From Dactylorhiza incarnata (Eukaryota; Streptophyta; Magnoliopsida; Asparagales; Orchidaceae), in the NCBI GenBank assembly GCA_033032865.1, contig JAWHQI010000257.1, positions 558,001-622,000 of the forward strand: a DNA stretch of 64,000 nt, written 5' to 3'. Under the pieces are notes generated by a model. That model was not told the origin of the DNA. It searched no databases and worked only from the letters and a program-made list of their open reading frames with translations. The position numbers were made by a program, and so were the translations under genes. Every line of letters begins with the position of its first letter. Within the stretch, counting starts at the first letter, position 1. Positions 45,786 to 57,320 of this stretch are shown in pieces.

Positions 45786-47138
45786 ACACACACAAATACC
45801 AAGTAAATGCCAAATTTTTTTCTTGACGATCTTATTTTGCTGAGGTATATGAAACACATGAAGCTTCCTATAAAACCCACTTCTTTCAAAAAATAGAGAC
45901 TTATAGAAATAATCTATCGCATTATAAGATCTCATCCATTTTATGGAAATGGCGAAATTATTATTGATCATCTATACTATATATAATGGAGAAAGATCCT
46001 TAGTGAAACATTCATCTTTCCAGTTTTATCCTTTTTTATTAAAAAAAATTCAACTTTTCATAAGTGAATTTAATTTGTATGTTTATATTATTTAATTTTA
46101 AAAAGTGTCATAGGGAGCAAATGATTCGGTTTGGACCCAAATTGAAACTGAACAAATGATTATTAGTTTTAGTTCGGTTTTGGTTGGTTTAGTCGGTTCA
46201 ATTTTCGGTTTGACTATTTAAAATAATTTTGAATGTAAAGGGCCCAGAGAGTTTAAGAAAATATCATCTTCGACCATTGAATTCTTAAATTTCTGTCATA
46301 ATTTCATAGTGAAAATTTTGGTGTAAATTTCAACAATGGAGAATATAACATGATATCATGTCATATGGTATTAAAAAAATTATATAAATTTAAAAAGAAA
46401 TATAAGTAAACCTTACTAAATTTCTTATATGTGATATATTAAAAACAGAGCAACATATTTTTTATTGTGAAAATAGTAAAGCATATATAAGTATCAAGAA
46501 TTATCAATTCAATACATTGTTTACTTATTCTCGGTGTGTATAATATATATATATATATATTAAAAGATTAGTCTAAATTCAAATAATTCTAAAATTATTA
46601 AAATGATATAACTTGCATGTATTATTGTGTTAATAACAACAATTGAATGATCATCTACTATGATAGATATTATGTGTATTATTAATCGAGGCGGTTTGGT
46701 TTTTCAGGGATGAAAACTGAAACTGATCTGAACCGTTCTGTTCAGTATAAAATCGGTTCAGTTCGGGCGGTTTGGTTGGTTTTTGGTTTTTGTGCACATC
46801 CAGAGTGTCATCATCCTTGCAATTTTTGTTGAGTTTTGTATTCGTCGTGACAAAATATTACTGAAACAAAAACGAGGGATGTACTATCACGACGGGGGAT
46901 GTACTATCATGTCGGGGCATGGGGGAAGCCAGTGCACAACTGCTTGTATTGTAAAAGGAAAATATAAAATGACTTCAGCTAGAGCAACCATCTTAAGATT
47001 ATAGACTACACACCCAAAATGTTGGAGCACTTAAATGAGCCCATGCATACATATGAATCAAAGAAAAATAATGAAATAATCTTTTATTACTAAGCAGAAA
47101 AGAGATGATGATTTTTAGCAAGTTAATCATTCTCACAA
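45251..47138. other. Intergenic with LTR-like and MITE-like relics
   Basis: 45400-45715 contains GTGAAACACTCCA twice (about 45423 and 45689) at the ends of a roughly 300-bp block, suggesting an LTR-like relic. 46130-46800 contains CGGTTTGGTT words at both ends, resembling a MITE. AT-rich elsewhere; no gene recognised. Confidence 0.4.
45744..45794. repeat. C28 homopolymer followed by (CA)n
   Basis: 28 uninterrupted C bases (45744-45771) merge into about 12 CA dinucleotides. Confidence 0.9.
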
Positions 47139-47519
47139 TAAATTTAGGGAATTGCTATAGGCACCGCACTTTTCGCTAGCCGCACTTTTTTGTTAGGGGC
47201 ACTACACTTTTTCAAGAATTGATAGTCGCACTACTAATTGTTAATTGCACCGCAAAATTGTTAAAGACACCGCACATGATTCTTTCATTAAAAAGTGGAA
47301 CTACAATAGGATTATCAGCTTAAAAGACAAAGGCGGCCTTCATATTCCTTACAAAACAAGTAAATAGGTAAGATAGGACCCAAGAATACAAAGGTGGCTT
47401 TAATATTGTCTTCATTGTTGTCTACGACCTTCATATTCTTACAAAAATACAAATAAATATTATAAACATTCAAGTCAATAGGTAAGATAGAACCTCCAAA
47501 AAAGAAATGATGTAAACCT

Positions 47520-48138
47520 TCGCTCTCCGACACGCTCGTGATGGACAGATTTACGAGGGACGCGCGACTCAAGAAAAATGATGCAAATGCAAGCCACACA
47601 GTGCAAGTGCACCGGACTAGGCAAAGAGAAACAATTGCCACACGAAGGGTCGCTAATCCTCTTTAGATCTCCCAAGGGCGATAAGCCAATGTTCGATCTA
47701 GCGAAATGGACCCGATCCGATCAAGCTGTGGGTTGTACCAAAAGAGACCCACCGAAAATTGCGATTCAGAAATGGGTAGATCTCTCCCAACAAAAGTCGG
47801 GGCTCGCCAAGCCCCTTCGAAATTTAAAAAAAAAGGATGAATGCAAATTTCAAGATGAAAGAAAACCACGATATTTCGGTGATTCGAAGATCACGCCATA
47901 GATTCCACCACAAGAAAAATCTAGAGAAAAGAAAACACACGAGTGGATCGTTCGTTACCCCGCTTGAGATAAGATTAGCCTCAAGCATGCACTCGCCCGA
48001 TCGCTCTTCTACGGATCCACCGGAAGCGCGTTGTTTGGAGAGGAATCCGCTCGCCGTCTTCGCTTCACGTTTATCCAAGATCCACACGAATCCACCACGC
48101 GCCGTGGAGGAAATTCCGTCACAAAGGGAAGGCTTGAA

Positions 48139-48172
<34 letters not shown>

Positions 48173-48587
48173 AAGTGGAGGAGATATGGACTTATAGAGA
48201 GGAGAGAGGAAAGGTGGTGTTGTTGTTATCGTTTAGAGAGAGGAAGAGAGAGGAGGGAGGTGGTTGTATAGTGGCCGAATAGAGAGGGAGAGAGAGAGAG
48301 GAGGGGTACGGCTAGAGAGAGGGGAGGGAAACAATTTAGGGCTTTGTCTTTTTCTATTTCATTCAATAATCTAAATCTTCCAACATATAGCCTTTTATAG
48401 GCTTTACAACCATAGTGGCTAAACGCAGTCCAAAGTAAAATAATAAAACAAAACATTACAAGTCCCAATAATTAAAATAAAGCATGACAATTTTAATTAA
48501 TAATTATAAGGATAATTATTAATTAAAATTTTCTTTTTAAAAGCATGACAATATTAATTAATAATTATAATTAAATTATTATAACTA
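47520..48587 (-). other. Non-coding, LTR-like region of a rearranged gypsy element
   Basis: Minus strand downstream of the pol relic: an AT-rich stretch (TTAATTAAT words), then CTATAAAAGG (48391-48400) as a TATA-like box, a CT-rich leader (48165-48340) and a C homopolymer. This looks like a U3-R-U5 arrangement, but LTR ends and a partner LTR were not located. Confidence 0.45.
48139..48170. repeat. 32-bp uninterrupted G homopolymer
   Basis: Pure G run on the plus strand, C32 on the strand of the host gypsy relic. Confidence 0.9.
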
Positions 48588-50830
48588 TTAATTAATGTTC
48601 TTGCGTCGCGGACGGAGGTTGTAGCGGCGATGGCGTCCGTCATAAATATCGTCGCGGTGATGGCGACGTAAGTCTTTGGTTGGAGAGGCGCCGTCGTCTG
48701 CAAGCGCGCCGGTAGCATCCGTAAGCGCTCCGGTACTATCATCTTCCTGTTGAGGGCCGTCGTCTTCATCAATCCTCCCCCGCTCAAAAGTACTCATCAC
48801 CGATGAGTTGCGTTGGCGGTAGCGGTGGAGAAGAGCATCATCAAAAAGAGTCACCTCCGATTCTGGAATCCACGAGTCATCGGAGGCCGGGCGATCACGC
48901 CATCGAATCAAGTTGCGGCGACTGGCACCACTTGGAGAGGAGAGCACTTCATCTCGGAGAATCCTGTCAGGCACATAGGTGGTTCGGGAGAACCTTGGAA
49001 AAGCATTAGGCAAATAAGAGGAGCAAATACCATCATCAACATTCAAGGTACCTCCAGTGGGGGCCGAAGAAAGCGAACCAGGCGCAAGCTCACCCCCCAA
49101 CCCAGTAGACAATGACGTGGAAGCAAACGGGCAGGTAGATAATTCAAGTGGTGGGGAAATATAAGACGTTAAATCCGAAACATTGAAAATAGGGGAGATT
49201 CCCCAATCAATGGGTAACTCCAAAAGAAATGCATTTTCTCCTAATTTTTTTAAGATCCGAAAGGGACCCGCTCGCCAATTGGCCAACTTTTTTATGGTTC
49301 CCGAAGGCAACCGTTTAGGGATGAGGCGCACCATAACCAAATTGCCCACCTTTAGGGGGGATGCTCTCTTATGCACGTTAGCATGAGATTGATACGACGC
49401 GTATTGAGTAGCTAACGTGTCCTTAATATGCTTATGTAACATATGAACATGTGAGGCGAAGTCCTGTGCGAATTGACTAGACTTATAAGATGGAGGTAAC
49501 GGGATCAAGTCAAGTGGCACCGGTGCCTTATATACGTGCACGATTTCATTCGGCGCTAGACTGGTAAATCGATTTGGTGGTTCGTTAGAAACGCGTGGAC
49601 ATGTGAGATAGTCTTTAATTATTTTGTAAGTGAGAGCGTGCAAACGTGACCTAGAAAATGTGTTCTCCACTAACATAGTAGTCTTATTAAAATCACCAAG
49701 AAAAGAGTCACGAACACACTCCTTACGCTCAAACAAACTTAGCGCGGTATTCAAAACGATTTGCTTGCCATGAAAGTTTAACGCATAAATAATAGTTTTT
49801 TCAACAATTGTCATATTAAGATCATAAAATCATGGACGTCCAAGCAACACATGGCAAGCGGCCATCAGATTCTCACAATACTTCGGACTAGTCATAACCA
49901 GTTCGTGCCCAATATTATAATCCGCCAATGGTATCAACGGTTCAGGAGGGAAGGTCGGTGAAATCGAATAAATCGGGTCCGGTAGAGAAATTAAATTGGA
50001 TTGATTTTTCTTTAACGGTGGCAACCTCAAAACAAGTTCCTCCGGGTTTGCATCATCTAAGTCTTCCAAAAGTGTCTTTCCCTCGCTAGCCAAATCTTCC
50101 AATGCACTAGGAGCGTCGTCCGAATCAGAATCAACAGACAATTTTAAAACTGGATCAGAGGGGAGATCCTCATCCATAACACTAGGGTAACCTACCTCCT
50201 CATCATCGCTATGATCTTCCTGAATAATGACATCGCCGTCAGCGGTCGGCGCAATCAACGACACTAACTCAGAATTTTCAGAAAAGTCAACAACTAGATC
50301 AGAACATTTTGGAGGAGACTTTACTAAGACTGAGATCGATGACGGAGCAGGGCACTCGACAGTATGGAGGTCAGACATGCCCTCCGCATCATGTATAACA
50401 ATTGTGGGACGACCCTCACAGACCAGAATACTCTCACCGCGCGGGTTCATGGCATCCCTAACTGTGATGGCTACCGAGTTCGAGTCAGCAGACCGGAACG
50501 TGTCCTTATCTCTCAGGGATAAAGAAGGGGAAGGTCCTAAGATGGCCTTTCCCTTCTCAAACGAACGAGTCTTAGACTTGTGAGCTAGGTGCTTCTCAAT
50601 TTCCAACGCGACGTTATAGCAGGTGTCTAGGTCAGTGTGACAGCAGCGGAGGAGTTTACCTTGAATGTCGGGATTGAGCCCCCTACGAAACCGAGAGGGT
50701 GATCTCAGGCATCTCCATAATATCGCACCTAGCCATCATGTCCTCAAAAAGGCCCATGTATTCTGCAACTGAACGATTCATTTGTCTAAGGGAAACATAC
50801 ACGTCAGAGGCCATACTCATAGTGAGGTGA
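48588..50830 (-). pseudogene. Gypsy gag/protease fused to integrase tail, rearranged
   Basis: From 50820 down: gag fragment (SDVYVSLRQMNRSVAEYMG in a broken frame), then an acidic open stretch 50606-49830 ending in the protease-flank block CENLMAACHVLLGRP. A TGA (49830-49832) stands where Trp is expected, then TIVEKTIIYALNFHGKQIVL. A second open stretch (49814-48588) passes into the integrase C-terminal region: APNEIVHVYKAPVPLDLIPL, HANVHKRASPLKVGNLVMVR, WRAGPFRILKKLGENAFLLE, and a chromodomain-like end (LIRWRDRPASDDSWIPESEV). RT, RNase H and integrase core are absent, so this too is an internal-deletion derivative. Confidence 0.8.
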
Positions 50831-51055
50831 GTGGTAATACGAGTCTAAGTGCACAAACGTTCTAACTAGAAAATTTTATAAAATATTAATTTGTTCCAAC
50901 CTAATTACTAGGGTAAGAAAATATTTCTTATTGATGAATTTTTTTCTTTATGCCTAGTAACTAGGATAAAATACTTTTTTGATTTTCTAACAGGAAATAA
51001 TGTAGAATATTAAAAAAAAATTGATTTTTGCTGAAAAATGACAGATTTAGGACAC

Positions 51056-51402
51056 TAAACGTAGACCAAAAATAATAAAACAAAACATTACAAGTCCCAA
51101 TAATTAAAATAAAGCATGACAATTTTAATTAATAATTATAAGGATAATTATTAATTAAAATTTTCTTTTTAAAAGCATGACAATATTAATTAATAATTAT
51201 AATTAAATTACTATAACTATTAATTAATGTTTCTGCGTCGCGGACGGAGGTTGTAGCGGCGATGGCGTCCGTCATAAATATCGTCGCAGTGATGGCGACG
51301 TAAGTCTTTGGTTGGAGAGGCGCCGTTGTCTGCAAGCGAGACGGTAGCATCCGTAAGCGCTCCGGTACTATCATCTTCCTGTTGAGGGCCGTCGTCTCCA
51401 TC
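51056..51402 (-). repeat. Direct duplicate of 48420-48770
   Basis: About 345 bp repeated in the same orientation 2.64 kb away, covering the last 60 or so codons of the pol relic (DDGPQQEDDSTGALTDA...YNLRPRR) plus its AT-rich 3' sequence. The two copies are close to 96-97% alike by eye. It lies on the gag-proximal side of the relic, where a 5' LTR would be expected. Confidence 0.85.
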
Positions 51403-51597
51403 AAGAAAGTAATGGTTATTCGCCTTGATCAAAAATCCTCCATACCAATATTTGAACTACTTGTTTTGGAGACCCCGCTTTTGATTCTTTCATTGAAAAG
51501 TGATAAATTCAAGACTACAACTCGATTGTCCTCCAAAAAAGCAAAATATGGGAACAAAAAGTCTTTAATAGTATCTTCATTATTGTCTACGGCCTTC

Positions 51598-51945
51598 TGT
51601 TACGTCCCCGGACGAGGCGAGGCTATTTGGGCAACATTACAAGCGACGGTCAAGGCGTATTAAAGGCGACAACTGGGCTGAACCAATTGGTTCAGCCCCC
51701 TCTTCTTAAAAGCTCGGCCCAAGGGGGTTGAACCACATTTGATTCAACCCCATAGGGGCCAGCCGGCCCCCTTGGTTGGCCGGCCTTGGGTCCGGGGTTA
51801 TATATAACCCGGACCCCTCTCTATTATGGTTATGCAAGAATTATTCCAAGGTATTTTTCCCTCTCCATCTTCTCTTTCAAACCCTAGCCGTCTACCTTCT
51901 TCTTCTTCTTCTAGATTTCTCTCGTTCTCTAGTTCGTTCTTAACA
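51598..51945 (+). repeat. 5' LTR of the chromovirus
   Basis: TGTTACGTCC...GTTCTTAACA. Its U3 contains an 18-bp palindrome (51678-51695), a TTGAA..TTCAA hairpin (about 51723-51751) and a palindromic TATA region. Confidence 0.95.
51788..51817 (+). promoter_or_regulatory. Palindromic TATA-box region of the LTR
   Basis: TATATATA is embedded in inverted arms GGGTCCGGGGT..ACCCGGACCCC, giving a near-perfect 30-bp palindrome. It is conserved in the 3' LTR. Confidence 0.75.
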
Positions 51946-51974
51946 TTTGGTATCAGAGGATTCCTTCCTCCATC

Positions 51975-54900
51975 ATGGTGACTACACGCTTGCAAGACGA
52001 GAATGACCGTTTGGAAACCCTAGAGGAGAATGTGGTGGGGCTTACCGATTCGGTGGCCGCCATCGAAGAAAATGTCAAAACCTCCGCTAAAAGGTTGGAA
52101 GAGTGAATCGATGGCCGCTTGAACGATATCATGGCCCTATTGGCGCAAAATTTGAAGGGGTAGGCGGCGGCGGAGGAGGATCCAGGCGGATCTACGGGAA
52201 TGAGGCCGGATCGGGGGCGGCGAACACCGTGAGGGCTGGATCGGCCACTGGCGGCGGCGGCTGGGCCGGATCAGGGGCAGCGAACAGCGGAGGAGCCGGA
52301 TCTGGCGCGGCAGGCTACGGAGCGGGCGGATCCTTCCCAGGCGGCTACCGCGGGGTCGGAATGGGAGCAGCGGCCTCCGTGGGGCCCGGACCTGGTGCAG
52401 CGAGCCACGGGGTGGCCGGATTTGGCACGGGTGGCTTCGGCATGGTCGGGGGTGGCGTCGGAATGGCGGAACCTCTTCTGGCAAGCATGGTGAGGGCTGG
52501 ATTTGTGCCGGCAAGTATGGGGATGACCGGTAATGGTGGCTTTGCGGGAATTGGTGTAATGGGTGTTGATGGAAGGGGTGGAATTGGTGTTGATGGAAGG
52601 GGTGGGGCTTTTACCGAGCACGTTCCTTGGAGGCAAGGTCGGGATGGGTTGTTACCTCCACCGATAGGACGAGGGCAGCCACCGGGCTTGGGGAGAGGGG
52701 TGCAGTGGGGAGAAAGGGTACCTCTCCACCACGGTGCTCCGATGGCGGAACAGTTCCAACAGTTCCCAGGCGTAGCGGGGGAACGCGCTGATCCACGAAG
52801 ACAAGAGGCTGGGTGGCGTGGACAGGCCGGCTACAGGCCGTACATGCCTCCAAAATTGACTCGGATGAATTTCCCTCGGTACAATGGGGGCGACGCCTTG
52901 GAATGGGTACAAAAAGCTGAGTTGTTTTTCAGTTATCAGGAGGTACCGGACGCTCAGTGGGTGCAGCTCGCATCCTTCCATCTGGAGGATGACGCTTTTC
53001 AGTGGAACAGTGGTTCCTGCGGGAACGGGATTATGTGCCGTGGGAGGAGTTTGTTGAAGGGTTCACGGCCCGGTTCGGGCCTCTGGAATTTGAGGACTTT
53101 GAGGCTCTTTTGCAGAAGCTACGTCAAAGAGGTACGGTGATGGAGTACACGACGGAATTTGAGAAGTTGGCAAACCGGGTGCAGTGGGAAGAGAAGACAC
53201 TCCTCAGCTGTTTTGTATCAGGACTGAAGGAACACTTACGCGATGAGGTTCATGCCTACATGCCACGTAGTCTGAACCACGCGATCAGTTTGGCGCGCAT
53301 CCAAGAAGAACGGTTTAACAGGCAACGAGCCCGCAGTACAGCGAAGCATATTACGACACCGGCCGCTCCCAGGAGGGACCCTCCAGTGGCCGGCCGACCG
53401 ACGGTGACACGGTTGTCTTGGAACGAGTTACAAGCAAGGAAGGAGAAGAGCCTTTGCTTTAATTGTGACGAGAAATTCACGCCAGGTCACAAGTGCCAAA
53501 AGGTTCAAGTCTTTATGTTGCACCAGGAGGATCAGCTTGAGGGGGACGTGCGTCTGGAGGAGGAGTTGGAGTCTGAGGGGGACTTAGATTTGACGGAGTT
53601 GGGTGTGTCCATACATGCCATGGAAGGGTGCAATCCCCCTCCGCTTACTATGCGGCTGGCGGGACGGATTCGGCAGGAGAGGGTGACTATTCTGGTAGAC
53701 AGCGGGAGTACTCACAATTTTATTCATCCAGATGTGGCACAGAAGGTGGGGCACGTGATTGATACAGGAGCTGCGTTCCAGGTTATGGTCGCGGACGACA
53801 GCAAATTACAGTGCCAGGGCGTGCTGAAGGCGGTGGAGCTTCGGATGCAGGGCTATGTGGGGTGCACGGATGTCTATCTCTTACCGATCTGGGGCTCAGA
53901 TATGGTGTTGGGAGTGCAGTGGTTGCAGCAGTTGAGGAGGGTGACTTTTGATTGGGACCAGATGACGATGGAGTTCTTGCAGGGGGAGCGACAGTTCTGT
54001 TTGAAAGGGCTCCGATCTTCTCCGGTCAAAGAGATTTCCCTTCGCAGCTTACAGCAGCTGGAGGAGTCCAGTAGTCTGATGGCAGTTCTGTTGGGAGCGA
54101 GGTCTGATGAGGAAGGACCGACTGAGGTCCCTGTCCAGATGCGTGCATTGGTCGAGGAGTATGATGGCATCTTTCAGGAGCCGAGTACACTTCCACCGTC
54201 ACGATTCCGTGATCATCAGATTGTGCTAAAGACCGGGGTGGAACCGCCCAATATTCGTCCCTACAGATATCCCCACATGCAGAAGGCGGAGATCGAGCGC
54301 AGTGTGAAGGAGATGCTTGATGCGGGTATCATACGCCCTAGTACCAGTTCCTTTTCGGCACCGATTATTCTGGTTAAAAAGAAGGACGGATCCTGGCGAT
54401 TTTGTGTGGATTACCGTGCCTTGAACATCGTTACCGTGAAGGACAAGTTTCTGATTCCCGTGATTGAGGAGCTGTTGGACGAGTTGAATGGGGCGACTCG
54501 GTTCATGAAGCTGGATTTGCGATCTGGCTATTATCAGATTCTTATGAAGGGGGAGGACGTTCATAAGACAGCTTTCAGGACTCATGACGGCCACTACGAG
54601 TTCTTAGTGATGACGAATGGGTTGACGGGTGGACCGTCTACTTTTCAGGCCAACGTGAACGAGATCTTTCGCCCACTTCTACGGCACTTCGTCTTGATCT
54701 TCTTTGATGACATTCTGATCTACAGCGCCACGTGGGAGGATCATTTACGTCATGTGGCTCAGGTCTTTTCTATTCTTCGACACCACAAGCTATATGCTAA
54801 GAGGTCCAAGTGTTCTTTTGGACAACAAGAAGTGGAGTACTTGGGGCATCTGGTTTCAGCTGAAGGGGTGAAGGCCGACCCCCGGAAGATCGAGAGCATG

Positions 54901-57082
54901 ATTTCTTGGCCACGGCCTCAGACCATTCGGGCGCTGCGGGGGTTCTTGGGCCTCACTGGTTACTACCGGCGCTTTGTACGGGATTATGGGAAGATTGCTC
55001 GGCCACTTACACAGTTGCTACAGAAGGATGCTTTCTCATGGCAGGATGAGGCAGAGACCGCTTTTCAGGCGCTGAAGCGGGCGATGATGACGACTCCAGT
55101 GCTGGTACTTCCGGATTTCTCTAAGAAGTTTGTGGTGGAGACGGATGCCTCAGGAGTGGGATTGGGTGCGGTCTTGATGCAGGACGGACGTCCGATCGCC
55201 TTCTACAGTAAGGCTTTGGCCCCACGGACGCTAGGGCTTTCGGTGTATGAAAAGGAAATGTTGGCCGTTGTTCATGCGGTGGCTTTATGGCGCCCATACC
55301 TGCTGGGACGTCATTTTAAAATACGGACAGATCATCAAAGCTTGAAACATTTTTTGGAGCAGCGGATCTCTTCTCCCCTTCAACAGAAGTGGGTCACAAA
55401 GTTGTTGGGATATGATTATGAGATTGTGTATCGTCCTGGGAAGGACAATCGGGTGGCTGACGCCCTCTCCCGCTTACCTGAGGGTGCCTTGGCGCATATT
55501 TCTATGCCACAGTTGAAGTCGTTGGATGAGATTCAGGACGAGGTGCAGCGAGATCCCGAGTTACAGGCTATTGTGGAGGACCTGCGGCAGGCTCGTGAGG
55601 CAGCCCCAGGTTATCACTTACAAAATGACCGGCTATATTATCAAGGACGCGTGGTCATTCCTGCTCAGTCAGCTTGGAGGACAGTGATGATGCATGAGTT
55701 CCATTCGTCGCCGACGGGAGGTCACGCCGGCATTCTTCGCACTCTCCAGCGGGCCCGGGCAAATGTGTTTTGGAAGGAGATGCGCCGCGATATTCAGGAC
55801 TTTGTGCAGAAATGTGATGTGTGCCAGAGGCAGAAATATGAGACTACTTCTCCAGCCGGGCTACTCACCCCCTTGGAGATTCCGCATCAGATCTGGGATA
55901 CGGTTTCTATTGACTTCATCGATGGGTTGCCAAAGTCGAAGGGTAAAACAGTTATCATGGTAGTGGTGGACAAGTTGTCCAAGTATGGGCACTTTCTTGC
56001 TCTGAGCCACCCTACCGGCGAGTCTGTGGCGGCTTTGTTTGTTCGGGAGATTGTTCGATTACATGGGATTCCCCGGGCGATCATTTCCGATCGGGACCCT
56101 ACATTTGTTGGTAGATTTTGGAAGGAACTCTTTCGATTGCAAGGGACTTCCTTACGTTTCAGCACGGCTCACCATCCTCAGACCGATGGACAGACGGAGG
56201 TCTTAAATCGAGGCGTGGAAACTTACCTGCGTTGCTTTGTCATGGATGAGCCGAGGACGTGGACCAGCTGGCTACATTGGGCGGAGTACTGCTTCAACAC
56301 TTCGTATCACTCAGCTGGCAAGCTCACTCCTTTTGAGGTCGTGTATGGTCGGCCACCTCCTTCATTGAGCAGTTATGAACCAGGCAGCACCGCGGTGGCA
56401 GCCGTGGATAGATCACTCCGTGATCGTGACCGGACCCTCGCCACCTTGCGCGAGAATCTTCGAGCGGCACAGGATCGTATGAAGGCACAGGCAGATCGGC
56501 ATAGGACTGAGAGAGAGTTTCAGGTGGGGGAGGAGGTTTTCCTCAAACTTCGCCCTTATTGGCCAGTTGTCTGTGGCGCAGAGGACCAATCAGAAGCTGG
56601 CACCCCGCTACTATGGGCCATTTCGGATCACGCGGCGGGTCGGGTCAGTTGCTTATACTTTGGCGTTACCCGAGGGTTCACGGATTCATCCTACCTTTCA
56701 TGTCTTTTTGTTAAAGCGGAAGCTTGGTGATGCTGTTCAAGTCTTTCCCGTTTTGCCCGAGGCTACTAGTGGAGGCGAACTGCGCCCTATTCCAGAAGAT
56801 ATACCGTTGATCAAGTGGAAACGTCGGGGCACGGCGTACTGTCCAGAGCTGTTGGTCAAATGGAAGGATCTCTCCGCGGAGCACAATACTTGGGTGGATT
56901 TGTTGGAGTTTCGGGAGCTTTACCCCGATTACCACCTTGAGGACAAGCTGGCTTTTGATGGGGAAGAGAATGTTACGCCCCCGAACGAGGCGAGGCTATT
57001 TGGGCAACATTACAAGCGACGGCCAAGGCGTATTAAAGGCGACAACGGGGCTGAACCAATTGGTTCAGCCCCCTCTTCTTAA
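51975..57082 (+). pseudogene. Chromovirus gag-pol polyprotein, four lesions
   Basis: ATG at 51975 (MVTTRLQDENDRLETLEENV). Gag has a Gly-rich region (52160-52600), Retrotrans_gag block (MNFPRYNGGDALEWVQKAEL) and knuckle CFNCDEKFTPGHKC. Then protease ILVDSGSTHNFIH; RT FCVDYRALN and FFDDILIY; RNase H VVETDASGVGLGAVL; integrase zinc region (HEFHSSPTGGHAG, CDVCQRQK), core IDFIDGLPKS, IISDRDPTFVG, HHPQTDGQTEVLNRG; GPY/F block [14 protein letters not shown]; chromodomain-like [20 protein letters not shown]. Lesions: TGA at 52104-52106 for Trp, frameshifts near 52157-52160, near 53004 and near 56562. From about 53002 to 56560 pol is uninterrupted. The last 37 codons lie inside the 3' LTR. Confidence 0.94.
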
Positions 57083-57315
57083 AAGCTCGGCCCAAGGGGG
57101 TTGAACCACATTTGGTTCAACCCCATAGGGGCCGGCCGGCCCCCTTGGTTGGCCGGCCTTGGGTCCGGGGTTATATATAACCCGGACCCCTCTCTATTAT
57201 GGTTATGCAAGAATTAATCCAAGGTATTTTTCCCTCTCCCTCTTCTCTTTCAAACCCTAGTCGTCTACCTTCTTCTTCTTCTAGATTTCTCTCGTTCTCT
57301 AGTTCGTTCTTAACA
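56971..57315 (+). repeat. 3' LTR of the chromovirus
   Basis: TGTTACGCCC...GTTCTTAACA; here the first U3 palindrome extends to 26 bp (57047-57072). The polyprotein stop lies at 57080-57082 inside it. Confidence 0.95.
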
Positions 57316-57320
57316 CCTTC

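Larger units (their letters stand above)
51598..57315 (+). mobile_element. Chromovirus (Ty3/gypsy), near full length, Reina-like size
   Basis: 5,718 bp; LTRs 348 and 345 bp differing at 9 substitutions and one TTC-repeat unit (2.6%, about 1 million years at 1.3e-8); perfect duplication CCTTC (51593-51597, 57316-57320); PBS TGGTATCAGAGG (51948-51959, tRNA-iMet type); purine tract GATGGGGAAGAGAA just before 56971. It is inserted in the MULE transposase. An empty-site-like paralogue of the target, GTCTACGACCTTCATATTCT, is at 47420-47439 in the same MULE. Confidence 0.95.

Noticed and set aside
57171..57320. C-terminal extension of the MULE transposase (Glu-rich)
   Set aside because: This part is read-through into the inserted chromovirus LTR, not transposase.
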